Shown one piece after another: positions 1-5,899 of a stretch of DNA of 8,239 bases. This DNA comes from Halobacteriales archaeon QS_5_70_15. GTDB taxonomy: Archaea; Halobacteriota; Halobacteria; Halobacteriales; Haloarculaceae. The position numbers were made by a program, and so were the translations under genes. The stretch is from the NCBI GenBank assembly GCA_003022005.1, contig PXRQ01000006.1, positions 1-8,239 on the forward strand, read 5' to 3'. Every line of letters begins with the position of its first letter. Position 1 is the stretch's first letter. A model generated the notes under the pieces. The model was not told the origin of the DNA, did no database searches, and saw only the letters and a program-made list of their open reading frames with translations.

Positions 1-586
1 CGAGCGTGTAGGTCGTCCGGGCGATGACGGGGAGCCCCCCGACCTCGTCGACGGCGGCCTCGATGCGCTCGCGCAGGTCGCCCTCGTCGAAGTCGGTGAT
101 CGACTCGCCCTCGGAGAGCGAGATGGTCGTCGACTGGGCGACCGGCTGACCGAGCTCGTGCATCCGCTTGCGGAACAGGTCCCGGTCCTCGGTGGCGTAG
201 ATGGTATCAAGCGGTGTGCCCATCACGTCGACGTCGTACTCTACGAGGACGCCCTCCTCGGCGAGTTCGGCGGTGACGTTCAGTCCGGTCTGTCCGCCCA
301 GCCCCGCGATCACGCCGTCGGGGTCCTCCTTCCGGATGACCTCCGCGATGGCCTCGGTGGTGATGGGCTCGACGTACACCTTGTCGGCCATCTCCGGGTC
401 GGTCATGATGGTCGCGGGGTTGGAGTTGACGAGGACGACTCGAGCCCCTTCTTCCCGGAGCGCGCGGCACGCCTGCGCGCCGGAGTAGTCGAACTCGGCG
501 GCCTGTCCGATCTGGATCGGGCCGCTCCCGATCAGCAGGATAGTCCGGTTCTCCCCGCTCAGGTCGGCGGTGTCCTCGCCGTTCAT
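1..586 (-). CDS. carB: Carbamoyl-phosphate synthase large subunit, N-terminal part (runs off the window)
   Basis: CarB uses bicarbonate, ammonia passed from the glutaminase subunit CarA, and two ATP to make carbamoyl phosphate for pyrimidine and arginine synthesis in the cytoplasm. The 195 visible codons cover the pre-ATP-grasp domain and the start of the first ATP-grasp domain. Recognisable blocks are [20 protein letters not shown] near residues 16-35, [14 protein letters not shown] near 52-65, VYVEPIT, GGQTGLN and the stretch ending in ARTTYTL. A full CarB is about 1,050-1,080 residues, so only about a fifth is present; the rest lies left of position 1. I place the start at the ATG at 584-586. 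Two GTG codons lie directly upstream in frame, but a TATA-like box 28 bp upstream supports the ATG as a leaderless start. No carA is visible on the upstream side; it could lie outside the window. The family assignment is very secure. Confidence 0.97.
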   Translation of the reverse strand, partial: MNGEDTADLSGENRTILLIGSGPIQIGQAAEFDYSGAQACRALREEGARVVLVNSNPATIMTDPEMADKVYVEPITTEAIAEVIRKEDPDGVIAGLGGQTGLNVTAELAEEGVLVEYDVDVMGTPLDTIYATEDRDLFRKRMHELGQPVAQSTTISLSEGESITDFDEGDLRERIEAAVDEVGGLPVIARTTYTL

Positions 587-610
587 CACCACGAGGCTGC
601 CGACACATCG

Positions 611-617
611 TAATAAG
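611..617 (-). promoter_or_regulatory. TATA-like box of carB
   Basis: The minus strand reads CTTATTA, centred about 28 bp upstream of the carB ATG, in an otherwise GC-rich setting. This is the archaeal TATA-to-start spacing expected for a leaderless mRNA. The position is seen directly; promoter function is inferred. Confidence 0.6.
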
Positions 618-650
618 TTCGGCGAAATCCTACGAATCTCGGAGGCGAGT

Positions 651-664
651 TTCGAATTTCGAAT
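651..664. repeat. Tandem TTCGAAT heptamers upstream of carB
   Basis: Two head-to-tail copies of TTCGAAT, each containing the palindrome TTCGAA, lie about 35-50 bp upstream of the carB TATA-like box. Related motifs (CGAAAT at 623-628, CGAAT at 633-637) lie between them and the box. The block is A/T-rich compared with its surroundings. It could be a regulator or promoter element, but no specific factor can be named. Confidence 0.4.
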
Positions 665-712
665 CCGTGGCGCGGTACCACGGGCCACCCGGCCCGTCCG
701 CGGATCCCGTTC

Positions 713-1222
713 CTACCCGTCGTGCTCGCGGTTCCCGTCGTCGCCGGTCGCCTCGTCGCCACCGCTCGGGAAGAACGGGTCGGGCGTCCCGTGTTCCACG
801 ACGAACTCCGTGCGGTCGAGCGTCCGGAGCCGGGTCGCGAGCCGACCCGCCCCCTCGGCCGCTGACCGGAGCGCCGGGAGCCGCGCGTGGGAGTAGTAGA
901 GCGGCACGACCGCGACCCGTTCCGGGGGCGTCGCCTCCAGCGCGACGACGGCGAACACCACCCCCACGGCCGACCCGCGGTAGACGCGGTAGCCGTCGAC
1001 CCCCGGCTCCGCGAAGCGGTCCGCGAGGTCGGCGAACTCGTTGTCGGCGAGGAGGACGTCGAACCCCGGCAGGTCCGGGTCGACGGTGACGTCCCCCGGC
1101 TGGAGCTCCAGGACCGTCCAGCCCCGACCGCGGTACTCCTCGGCGGTGGCCGCCGCGTCATCGAGCGCCGCCTCCCAGTGCTCCGTCGCGCCGACGAGCG
1201 GGTGGTCCCCGGACGGGTCCAT
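713..1222 (-). CDS. Conserved haloarchaeal hypothetical protein (possibly DUF7529 family)
   Basis: This predicts a 169-residue acidic soluble protein of unknown function. The chain begins MDPSGDHPLVGATEHWEAAL and continues with a probable helix (AAATAEEYRGRGW), then TVLELQPGDVTV, FDVLLADNEF, a hydrophobic strand pair (SAVGVVFAVVALE) and VAVVPLYYS, ending in a polar, disordered-looking tail. The alternation of helices and strands suggests one alpha/beta domain. I see no signal peptide, membrane segment or catalytic motif. The frame stays open to 1342, but I start at the ATG at 1220-1222: the extra N-terminal residues are arginine- and proline-rich, unlike the rest, and a T-rich box lies 28 bp upstream of this ATG. 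The overall look recalls haloarchaeal proteins called DUF7529; that name is from memory and only moderately sure. It lies 126 bp upstream of carB on the same strand. Confidence 0.8.
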   Translation of the reverse strand: MDPSGDHPLVGATEHWEAALDDAAATAEEYRGRGWTVLELQPGDVTVDPDLPGFDVLLADNEFADLADRFAEPGVDGYRVYRGSAVGVVFAVVALEATPPERVAVVPLYYSHARLPALRSAAEGAGRLATRLRTLDRTEFVVEHGTPDPFFPSGGDEATGDDGNREHDG

Positions 1223-1245
1223 CGCCCCGAACGGGGGTCGGGGGG

Positions 1246-1254
1246 CGAAAAGGG
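1246..1254 (-). promoter_or_regulatory. Weak TATA-like box of the 713-1222 gene
   Basis: The minus strand reads CCCTTTTCG, centred 28 bp upstream of the chosen ATG. It is the only A/T-rich patch in this stretch. Weak on its own, but it matches the spacing at other genes in the window. Confidence 0.4.
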
Positions 1255-1329
1255 TTGTCGGTCGCGTGCCCGGCTGGTCGTCGGCCCCCGCGGACGGGCG
1301 CTCGGCCGCCTCGGGTCGCTCTCCCGGCC

Positions 1330-1379
1330 GGTCGGTCCTCACCCGTACGGAAGCGGTGGTCGGTCCCCACCCGTTCGGA
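1330..1379. repeat. Two imperfect 22-bp direct repeats, 28-bp period
   Basis: Copy 1 (1330-1351) and copy 2 (1358-1379) match at 20 of 22 positions. The core of copy 1 includes the perfect palindrome CCGTACGG (1343-1350); copy 2 has CCGTTCGG at the same place, a near-palindrome. They lie in the 259-bp noncoding gap between the winged-helix gene and the hypothetical gene, about 75-130 bp upstream of the latter's likely promoter. A pair of protein-binding sites on similar faces of the helix is possible; function is not shown. Confidence 0.45.
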
Positions 1380-1481
1380 GGGGTCGGGCGACGCCCCCGG
1401 CAGCCCCCGATCGGGGATGCCCGGCGGCCGCTCCCCCAGGCGATGCCGCTCCCCGTGGAGCGGACCCCCCTCCCCGACGGA

Positions 1482-1715
1482 TCACTGTAGCTCCGGGACG
1501 CGGTAACGGTAGGGCTGGTCGCGGATGACCTCGACGTCGCCGCGCTGTGCGCGGCGGCCGAGCACCGTCGCGACGCGGTGGGCGCTGTCGAACCCGGTCT
1601 CCTCGCCGTGCTCCTCCAGCAGGTCGAGGATCTCGCGGGCGGTCAGCGGCTCCTCCGGGTCCGCCTCGGAGAGCACCGACCGGATGCGCTCGAACTCGCC
1701 CCGGCGTATGCGCAT
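1482..1715 (-). CDS. Small winged-helix-like protein, possible transcription regulator
   Basis: This is a 77-residue protein. The visible pattern is a first helix (GEFERIRSVLSEA, about residues 6-18), a second helix starting at LTAREILDLLEEHG (24-37), a candidate recognition helix SAHRVATVLGRRAQRG (44-59), then a VEVI strand and a PYRYRV wing strand at the C-terminus. This order fits a compact winged helix-turn-helix, so DNA binding is inferred; no ligand or metal site is visible. An in-frame GTG lies four codons upstream at 1725-1727. I prefer the ATG at 1713-1715 because a TATA-like box sits 27 bp upstream of it. The gene is divergent from the amidohydrolase across a spacer with strong inverted repeats, so it could control itself or that neighbour. 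It could instead be a stand-alone domain with another role. Confidence 0.8.
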   Translation of the reverse strand: MRIRRGEFERIRSVLSEADPEEPLTAREILDLLEEHGEETGFDSAHRVATVLGRRAQRGDVEVIRDQPYRYRVPELQ

Positions 1716-1738
1716 GGGGACACACACCAGCCCATCCG

Positions 1739-1746
1739 CTATAGAA
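1739..1746 (-). promoter_or_regulatory. TATA-like box of the winged-helix gene
   Basis: The minus strand reads TTCTATAG, centred 27 bp upstream of the ATG at 1713-1715. This is one of the better TATA matches in the window and decides the start in favour of the ATG over the upstream GTG. Confidence 0.6.
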
Positions 1747-1812
1747 CCCCGTCAGACGGACGTCGGACGCACGGCTCGCCGGAACCACCGGACGGCGCGG
1801 TGTCCGCCGACA

Positions 1813-1844
1813 CCCCCCGCGTCATACGGGGGGCGTGTGACGCG
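1813..1844. promoter_or_regulatory. Overlapping inverted repeats in a divergent spacer (candidate operator)
   Basis: Two perfect 7-bp inverted repeats overlap. The first is CCCCCCG (1813-1819) with CGGGGGG (1827-1833), separated by 7 nt. The second is CGCGTCA (1818-1824) with TGACGCG (1838-1844), separated by 13 nt. They share bases and could not form at once. The 9-mer GCCGACACC occurs at both edges (1806-1814 and 1844-1852). The site lies between the two divergent promoters, about 70 bp from the regulator's box and about 135 bp from the amidohydrolase's. An operator is the simplest reading. Confidence 0.45.
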
Positions 1845-1890
1845 CCGACACCGGCCCGCACGATCACGGGTGCTCGATGTCGGGGACAAG

Positions 1891-1905
1891 ACGACGGGGG
1901 GTCGT
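1891..1905. repeat. Short inverted repeat ACGAC-GGGGG-GTCGT
   Basis: A perfect 5-bp inverted repeat encloses five G residues in the same divergent spacer, about 75-90 bp upstream of the amidohydrolase TATA-like box. It is short enough to arise by chance in GC-rich DNA. Confidence 0.25.
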
Positions 1906-1975
1906 ATTCGTTTCGGTCGGGGGCGACTCGCGGGGCAAGGGCGGGAGCCGAGCGTCGCGAGCCGGCTTCCGAACA

Positions 1976-1983
1976 CCTTTGAT
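1976..1983 (+). promoter_or_regulatory. TATA-like box of the amidohydrolase gene
   Basis: CCTTTGAT is centred about 27 bp upstream of the ATG at 2007, again the spacing of a leaderless transcript. An imperfect inverted repeat (GGAGCCG at 1944-1950 with CGGCTTCC at 1963-1970) lies just upstream of the box. Confidence 0.5.
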
Positions 1984-2006
1984 CGACGGGCACGCCGTGT
2001 GACCCG

Positions 2007-3275
2007 ATGGCGAAAGAGGAGGTCTTCGCGACCGTCGAACGGAACCGCGAGCAGTTCGCCGAACTCGCCCGGGACATCTGGGAGCGCCCGGAGCTCGCCT
2101 TCCGGGAGACGCGCTCGGCCGCGGCGCTCCAGCGCGTCCTGCGCGAGCACGGGTTCGAGATAGAGACGGGCATCGCGGACATCGAGACGGCGTTCCTCGC
2201 CCGCTACGGCGAGGCGGACCCCGTCGTCGCCACGATGGGGGAGTTCGACGCCCTCCCCGGGCTCTCACAGGAAGTCGGGGCCGAGCGGGAGCCGGCCGAG
2301 GAGGCCGGCGGCGGGAAGGTGTACATGGTCCGGGCGGGCGCGTTCGACGATGTCGACGCCGTGGTCTCGTGGCACCCCGGGTGGTACAACGCCGCGACCC
2401 GGGAGTCCTGCCTCGCGAACGACTCGTTCGTCTTCACGTTCGAGGGCGAGTCGAGCCACGCCGCCGCCTCGCCCGAGGCCGGCCGGTCCGCCCTCGACGC
2501 CGTCCAGCTGATGAACACCGGCGTCGAGTTCATGCGCGAGCACGTCGTCGACGAGGCCCGGATCCATTACGTCATCCAGGACGGCGGGGAGGCGCCTAAC
2601 GTCGTCCCGCCGACCGCGAGCGTCGAGTACACCATCCGCGCCCCGAAGCGCGACCAGGTCGAGCACATCACCGACTGGGTGATGGACGTCGCCGAGGGTG
2701 CCGCGCTCATGACCGATACCGAGTTCGAGTTCAGCCAGCTCGGCGCCATGTACGGCGTCCTCCCGAACGAGACCCTCGCCGACGCGATCCACCGCAACAT
2801 GGTGGCGACCGACGGCATGGAGTTCGACGACGAGGGACTCTCGCTCGCTCGGGACCTGCGCGAGTCGCTCGGCGACGTCTCCGGCACCGTGGCGACGCTC
2901 CCGAATGGGCACCGGTCGGCGGCCGCGGACGCCGCCATGTACACCGAACCGGTCGAGGTCGAGGGCGGCGGCGTCGGGATGTACTCGACCGACTCCGGCG
3001 ACGTCAGCCGGACCGTCCCGCTCGGGCGGTTCCGGGCCGCCACCTGGCCGGTCGGTACCCCGCCACACTCCTGGCAGGCCGTCGCCGCCTCCGGCAGCAT
3101 CGGCATCGAGGGCGCGCTCTTCGCCGCGAAGGTGATCGGGGGCACGCTCTACGACCTGCTCGACGACGGGGAACTGCTCGCGGCCGCACGCGACGAGTTC
3201 GAGACGAAGACCGACGGCTTCGAGTACGAGTCGCCGCTCCTGCCCGACACGACGCCCGCCAACCTGACGCGGTGA
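2007..3275 (+). CDS. M20-family (AbgB-like) amidohydrolase with an internal deletion
   Basis: The family hydrolyses amide bonds, as in p-aminobenzoyl-glutamate or N-acyl amino acids, using a two-metal centre. The 422 residues align in order with AbgB-type proteins: an N-terminal helix with WERPELAFRET (26-36), GEFDALPGLSQ (78-88), KVYMVRAGAFDDVDA (104-118), SWHPG (121-125), the dimerisation domain opening FEGESSHAAASPEAGRSALD, then APNVVPPTASVEY, GDVSRTVP (331-338), TPPHSW (351-356) and AAKVIGGTLYDLL. The expected HGCGHN block, which supplies a Cys and a His metal ligand, is missing: GAEREP is joined directly to AEEAGGGKVYM near residue 96. The likely other ligands (the Glu of AEE, His123, His354) remain. 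E. coli AbgB has about 481 residues, so roughly 45-60 are absent. The protein is therefore probably inactive as a hydrolase unless the gap is a sequence error. The start is supported by the TATA-like box at 1976-1983. Confidence 0.9.
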   Translation: MAKEEVFATVERNREQFAELARDIWERPELAFRETRSAAALQRVLREHGFEIETGIADIETAFLARYGEADPVVATMGEFDALPGLSQEVGAEREPAEEAGGGKVYMVRAGAFDDVDAVVSWHPGWYNAATRESCLANDSFVFTFEGESSHAAASPEAGRSALDAVQLMNTGVEFMREHVVDEARIHYVIQDGGEAPNVVPPTASVEYTIRAPKRDQVEHITDWVMDVAEGAALMTDTEFEFSQLGAMYGVLPNETLADAIHRNMVATDGMEFDDEGLSLARDLRESLGDVSGTVATLPNGHRSAAADAAMYTEPVEVEGGGVGMYSTDSGDVSRTVPLGRFRAATWPVGTPPHSWQAVAASGSIGIEGALFAAKVIGGTLYDLLDDGELLAAARDEFETKTDGFEYESPLLPDTTPANLTR

Positions 3276-3311
3276 GGTGAGCTAACGGAAAATCCATTCG
3301 CGTGGGTCAAG

Positions 3312-3334
3312 ACGGGCCGTCCCGTTCGTCAAAA
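3312..3334. terminator. Possible terminator between convergent genes
   Basis: The perfect hairpin ACGGG-CCGT-CCCGT (3312-3325) lies in the 60-bp gap between two convergent genes. On the minus strand a TTTT run (3331-3334) follows the stop codon at 3336. Archaeal termination relies mostly on T-runs, so this fits the minus-strand gene better; the plus strand has no clear T-run. Confidence 0.35.
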
Positions 3335-3335
3335 G

Positions 3336-3869
3336 CTACACCGCCCGGTCGAACTCGTCCTCGAAGTCCCGCTGCTCCCGATACAGCGCCACGAACTCCT
3401 CGACGTCGAAGTCGAACATCTGCTCCTCGAACTGCGAGACGGCGTTCTCGTCGCTCGCGTGGCTGACCGCGTGCTCCATCAGTTCGACGACCAGTTCGAC
3501 CACTACCGCGTGGAGTCGTCGGGCGTCGAAGTCGGTCATCCAGACCATCGCGTACCCCACCGAGCCGTCGTCGCTGACGTCGGCCGAGACGACCGAGTCG
3601 GGGAACTCCTCGGCTACCATCCCGAGCAGGTGTGGGGTGCCGAACTCCCCGAAGTCGTCGGCCGTCTCGATGGCCGCCCGCAGGGTCTCGACGGTCGCCT
3701 CGGGCACCCACCGCGAGAGCGGGTGGACGTCCAGCACGACGGCGTGGGCCTCGCCGCAGTCACACCGGTAGTCCCGCATCCCCATGTGGAGTTCGTGGAC
3801 GTCCGCGGGCTGCCCGCACGGGAGGTCCAGCACCGACTCCCCCCCACCGGGCACTCGGGGTTCTGCCAT
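3336..3869 (-). CDS. Conserved haloarchaeal protein, DUF5815-like
   Basis: This 177-residue protein of unknown function is acidic and soluble. It starts MAEPRVPGGGESVLDLPCGQ and has Cys18, Cys36 and Cys38 (YRCDCGEAH) plus His25, His28 and His42, a grouping that could bind zinc. A conserved-looking middle follows: ETADDFGEFGTPHLLGMV, FPDSVVSADVSDDG and VGYAMVWMTDFDARRLH, then a helical acidic C-terminus (VVELVVELMEHAVSHA to EEFVALYREQ). I recall the family as DUF5815 and am fairly but not fully sure. A GTG precedes the ATG in frame; the ATG is preferred because a TTAA box is centred 27 bp upstream. The gene is convergent with the amidohydrolase and 51 bp downstream of the 72-residue acidic gene on the same strand. 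The zinc role is inferred only from residue spacing. Confidence 0.9.
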   Translation of the reverse strand: MAEPRVPGGGESVLDLPCGQPADVHELHMGMRDYRCDCGEAHAVVLDVHPLSRWVPEATVETLRAAIETADDFGEFGTPHLLGMVAEEFPDSVVSADVSDDGSVGYAMVWMTDFDARRLHAVVVELVVELMEHAVSHASDENAVSQFEEQMFDFDVEEFVALYREQRDFEDEFDRAV

Positions 3870-3891
3870 CACCCGGGGTAGGCGGGCGAGC

Positions 3892-3899
3892 CGTTAAGA
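3892..3899 (-). promoter_or_regulatory. TATA-like box of the DUF5815-like gene
   Basis: The minus strand reads TCTTAACG, centred about 27 bp upstream of the ATG at 3867-3869. It lies in the 51-bp gap downstream of the acidic gene, so this gene can be transcribed on its own. Confidence 0.55.
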
Positions 3900-3920
3900 G
3901 GTGGCGATACCGGCCGGGAG

Positions 3921-4139
3921 TTACGTCCCACGAGCTTCGTCGGCGTCGTCCGTCCCCGCCTCGGCCTCGTCCTCCGGTTCGGTTTCGCCCCCGCGCTCGA
4001 TCTCCACCTCCATCTCGATCTCGACCCCGTCGAGTTCCAGTTCGGCCTCCGCCTCCTCGGTCTCGCCGACCTCGATCTCGAGTTCGTTCCGGTCGATCTC
4101 GACCTCCACCTCGACGTCCACGGACAGGTCGTCTGACAT
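3921..4139 (-). CDS. Very acidic 72-residue protein with alternating beta pattern
   Basis: I do not recognise this protein. Of its 72 residues, 32 are Asp or Glu (44 percent) and only 3 are Arg; there is no Lys or Cys. Two stretches alternate charged and hydrophobic residues: SVDVEVEVEIDRNELEIEV (about 6-24) and AELELDGVEIEMEVEIERGG (32-51). That suggests two or more amphipathic beta strands or a beta hairpin. The last 20 residues are polar and probably disordered. Such alternation could give a small sheet, a stable edge for oligomerisation, or salt-dependent folding. The start ATG lies about 29 bp downstream of a TTTTT run and the frame ends in TAA, which argues for a real gene, although low-complexity GAC/GAG codons can leave frames open by chance. 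It sits between the membrane protein and the DUF5815-like gene, all on the minus strand. Confidence 0.75.
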   Translation of the reverse strand: MSDDLSVDVEVEVEIDRNELEIEVGETEEAEAELELDGVEIEMEVEIERGGETEPEDEAEAGTDDADEARGT

Positions 4140-4164
4140 GCGTCCGTGGCTCGTTCCCGGCGCG

Positions 4165-4172
4165 TCAAAAAC
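4165..4172 (-). promoter_or_regulatory. T-rich box: promoter of the acidic gene and possible terminator of the membrane gene
   Basis: The minus strand reads GTTTTTGA. It lies about 10-17 nt after the stop codon of the membrane protein gene (4182-4184) and is centred about 29-30 bp upstream of the acidic gene's ATG. A T-run here could end transcription of one gene and position the start of the next. Both roles are inferred from location. Confidence 0.45.
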
Positions 4173-4181
4173 GTTGTTCCG

Positions 4182-5024
4182 TCAGGGCTCGGGGAGGTCG
4201 TCGGGCCCGAGCGCACCGACCGCCTCCGGTTCGTCGGTCTCGTCCACGCCGGTCGAGTCCGCCCCCTTCAGCTGTGCGTAGGCCCGCGTCGTCGCGGCGA
4301 TGCCGAACACGGTCACGACGGGCGAGACCACTGCGCCGACGACCGTCCCCGCGACGTCGACGCCGATGCTCCCGGCGACCGCCGCCGGGAGTAGCTGGTT
4401 CACGCCGAACAGGACCGCGAGGATCAGGACGAGCCCGAACAGGTTCAGGCGACTGCCCTTCGTGAGCGTCCAGGACTCGGCCATCGCGTCGACGAAGTTG
4501 CGGTCCTCGATGGCGATCTCCTGGCGGACGAAGAACAGGGCGAGCGCGAGGAACACCCCGGGAACGACGAGGAACACCAGCCCGAGCGCGGTGAGCGCGT
4601 AGACGACGATGCCGCCGAGGAACCCGTTGACCGTCGCGAACGGGAGGTTCCGGCCGAGACCGTCGGGGCGTTCCCCCCGGGCGGTGTAGAAGACCCTGAT
4701 GGCGACGATACGGAGTGCCTCGGCGAGGATCCCGAGCAGGAACGCGAGCCCGAACGCGGCTCCCGGCGAGACGTCGACGGCGAGGGGCGCGTTCGCCCGC
4801 ACCTGGCGGACCTGATCGCGCAGCGCCTCGACGTCCGTCCCCGGCGGGGCGTCCGGCGACTGGGCCACCTCCAGGGAGGCCTCGGCCAGCTCCACGAGCA
4901 GCGACTGGCCCGCGACGCTGCTCAGCACGCCGACGACGACGAACGCGCCGACGAGGACGAGCCCGTCCCGTCCCCGGAGCCGTTCCACCCCCTCGGTGAT
5001 GGCGGCACCGATGTCGAGCGACAT
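4182..5024 (-). CDS. Multi-pass membrane protein (DUF7847/DUF975-like)
   Basis: This 280-residue integral membrane protein has about six hydrophobic segments, near residues 21-40, 88-110, 132-150, 148-166, 192-212 and 222-246. Between the first two is a polar stretch (about 50-85) with heptad-like charged residues. The block FFVRQEIAIEDRNFVDAMAE followed by SWTLTKG resembles a signature of DUF975-type membrane proteins, and haloarchaeal relatives are called DUF7847; function is unknown. The C-terminal 30 residues are acidic and probably cytoplasmic. The frame opens at a TTG at 5051, but I start at the ATG at 5022-5024 (MSLDIGAAITEGVERLRGRD): this amphipathic N-terminus fits the family and an ATTGATTGT box lies about 28 bp upstream. 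A transport role is sometimes guessed for such proteins; nothing here proves it. Confidence 0.88.
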   Translation of the reverse strand: MSLDIGAAITEGVERLRGRDGLVLVGAFVVVGVLSSVAGQSLLVELAEASLEVAQSPDAPPGTDVEALRDQVRQVRANAPLAVDVSPGAAFGLAFLLGILAEALRIVAIRVFYTARGERPDGLGRNLPFATVNGFLGGIVVYALTALGLVFLVVPGVFLALALFFVRQEIAIEDRNFVDAMAESWTLTKGSRLNLFGLVLILAVLFGVNQLLPAAVAGSIGVDVAGTVVGAVVSPVVTVFGIAATTRAYAQLKGADSTGVDETDEPEAVGALGPDDLPEP

Positions 5025-5047
5025 GCTCCGAGATGGCGCGTCCGGGG

Positions 5048-5056
5048 ACAATCAAT
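5048..5056 (-). promoter_or_regulatory. TATA-like box of the membrane protein gene
   Basis: The minus strand reads ATTGATTGT, centred about 28 bp upstream of the ATG at 5022-5024. It overlaps the alternative TTG codon at 5051, which argues against that upstream start. I see nothing else in the rest of the spacer up to 5209. Confidence 0.55.
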
Positions 5057-5209
5057 CCCGTGGGTCACGGCCGGTACCCCCCGAACGGCCTCACCGCAGT
5101 CGGGACCCGTCCCTACGGCGTTCGACCGGCGGTCCCGGAGGTGGGGATCGTACGACCCGGGCGGCGTGACTCGAAGCCGGTACCCGACCGACTCACGCGG
5201 GACCGGTGC

Positions 5210-5626
5210 CTACGGCCAGTCCTCGCGCGTCTCCTCGCGCTCCCGCTCGCGCTCGCCCGCCGGGTCGCCCAGCTCCCAGCCCGCCGCCTCGGCGGCATCC
5301 TCCAGCGGGAGGTACTCCCACCCGACGTCCTCGGCGACCTCGCGGTCGTCCGTGTCGGTCCCGACGAAGACGTGCCGACCGGTGTCGAACTGCCGACCGA
5401 CGTTCTCGAGCGATTCGCGCTTGCCCCGTGGCCCGGAGAAGAAGTCCTGCCGGATGCGGTTCTTCCGGGTGAAGTTCGTGACGACGTACGTGGGCTTGTC
5501 GCTGACGACCCCGACGTACTCCGACCACGAGCGCGCGTCGGCGAACACCTCGTCCGGCCGCTGCAGCCGCTTCAGCGCCTCGAGCTCGAAGGCGAGCGTC
5601 ATGTCGGTCGACCCGGCGCCTTGCAT
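5210..5626 (-). CDS. Conserved haloarchaeal protein, DUF7124-like
   Basis: This 138-residue soluble protein of unknown function has a highly recognisable core: MTLAFELEALKRLQRPDEVF (9-28), ADARSWSEYVGVVSDKPTYV, TNFTRKNRIRQDFFSGPRGK, then RHVFVGTDTDDREVAEDVGW and EYLPLEDAAEAAGWELG. These blocks match a family I recall as DUF7124, widespread in Halobacteria. The C-terminus carries a charged EREREREETRED run after the conserved part, probably a flexible tail. Three ATG codons are possible. The one at 5624-5626 has a GTTTTG box 28 bp upstream; the one at 5600-5602 would start directly at MTLAF, where the conserved core begins, and remains an alternative. The gene is divergent from the HD-domain gene across 273 bp. 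Confidence 0.88.
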   Translation of the reverse strand: MQGAGSTDMTLAFELEALKRLQRPDEVFADARSWSEYVGVVSDKPTYVVTNFTRKNRIRQDFFSGPRGKRESLENVGRQFDTGRHVFVGTDTDDREVAEDVGWEYLPLEDAAEAAGWELGDPAGEREREREETREDWP

Positions 5627-5650
5627 GGGTGGGATGGGGGTCCGCCACGG

Positions 5651-5657
5651 CAAAACG
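5651..5657 (-). promoter_or_regulatory. TATA-like box of the DUF7124-like gene
   Basis: The minus strand reads CGTTTTG, centred about 28 bp upstream of the ATG at 5624-5626. This favours that start over the internal ATG at 5602. Confidence 0.5.
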
Positions 5658-5870
5658 CTTCGGATGCGGCCGAGGGCTCGCTCCCGGCCGAGACGACGAA
5701 CCCCCGGCTATCACCGGCGCCTCGAACGTCCCGACCGGTGTCGGGCACCGCTTCCGGCTCCGCCCGAACGGGGGTCCGGTTCCCACCCGAACTGGGTTCT
5801 GCCTCCGTCCGTGCGGCATCCCGGTTCGGCGGTGGCCCGCCCGGGGACCGGCTGGTCGGCCACCCCCCAG

Positions 5871-5876
5871 TATATC
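5871..5876 (+). promoter_or_regulatory. TATA box of the HD-domain gene
   Basis: TATATC, the best TATA match in the window, is centred about 27 bp upstream of the ATG at 5900. The frame is open far upstream, so this box is what fixes the start and implies a leaderless mRNA. Confidence 0.7.
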
Positions 5877-5899
5877 ACCGAGGCTCGCCACGGTCCGGT

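Noticed and set aside
1223..1342. N-terminal extension of the 713-1222 gene
   Set aside because: The extra 40 residues are Arg/Pro/Ala-rich and unlike the conserved part, and the T-rich box at 1246-1254 fits a start at 1222.
2265..3068. 267-codon minus-strand open frame inside the amidohydrolase
   Set aside because: It is the antisense shadow of a GC-rich gene; the plus frame has clear family motifs and the minus product matches nothing recognisable.
3632..4465. 277-codon plus-strand open frame over three minus-strand genes
   Set aside because: The product is almost entirely Arg, Pro and Ser, typical of a shadow frame opposite acidic haloarchaeal genes.
5033..5899. Long plus-strand open frame continuing into the HD-domain gene
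   Set aside because: It overlaps the DUF7124-like gene antisense, its translation is Arg/Pro-rich and low-complexity, and the TATATC box at 5871 fixes the real start at 5900.
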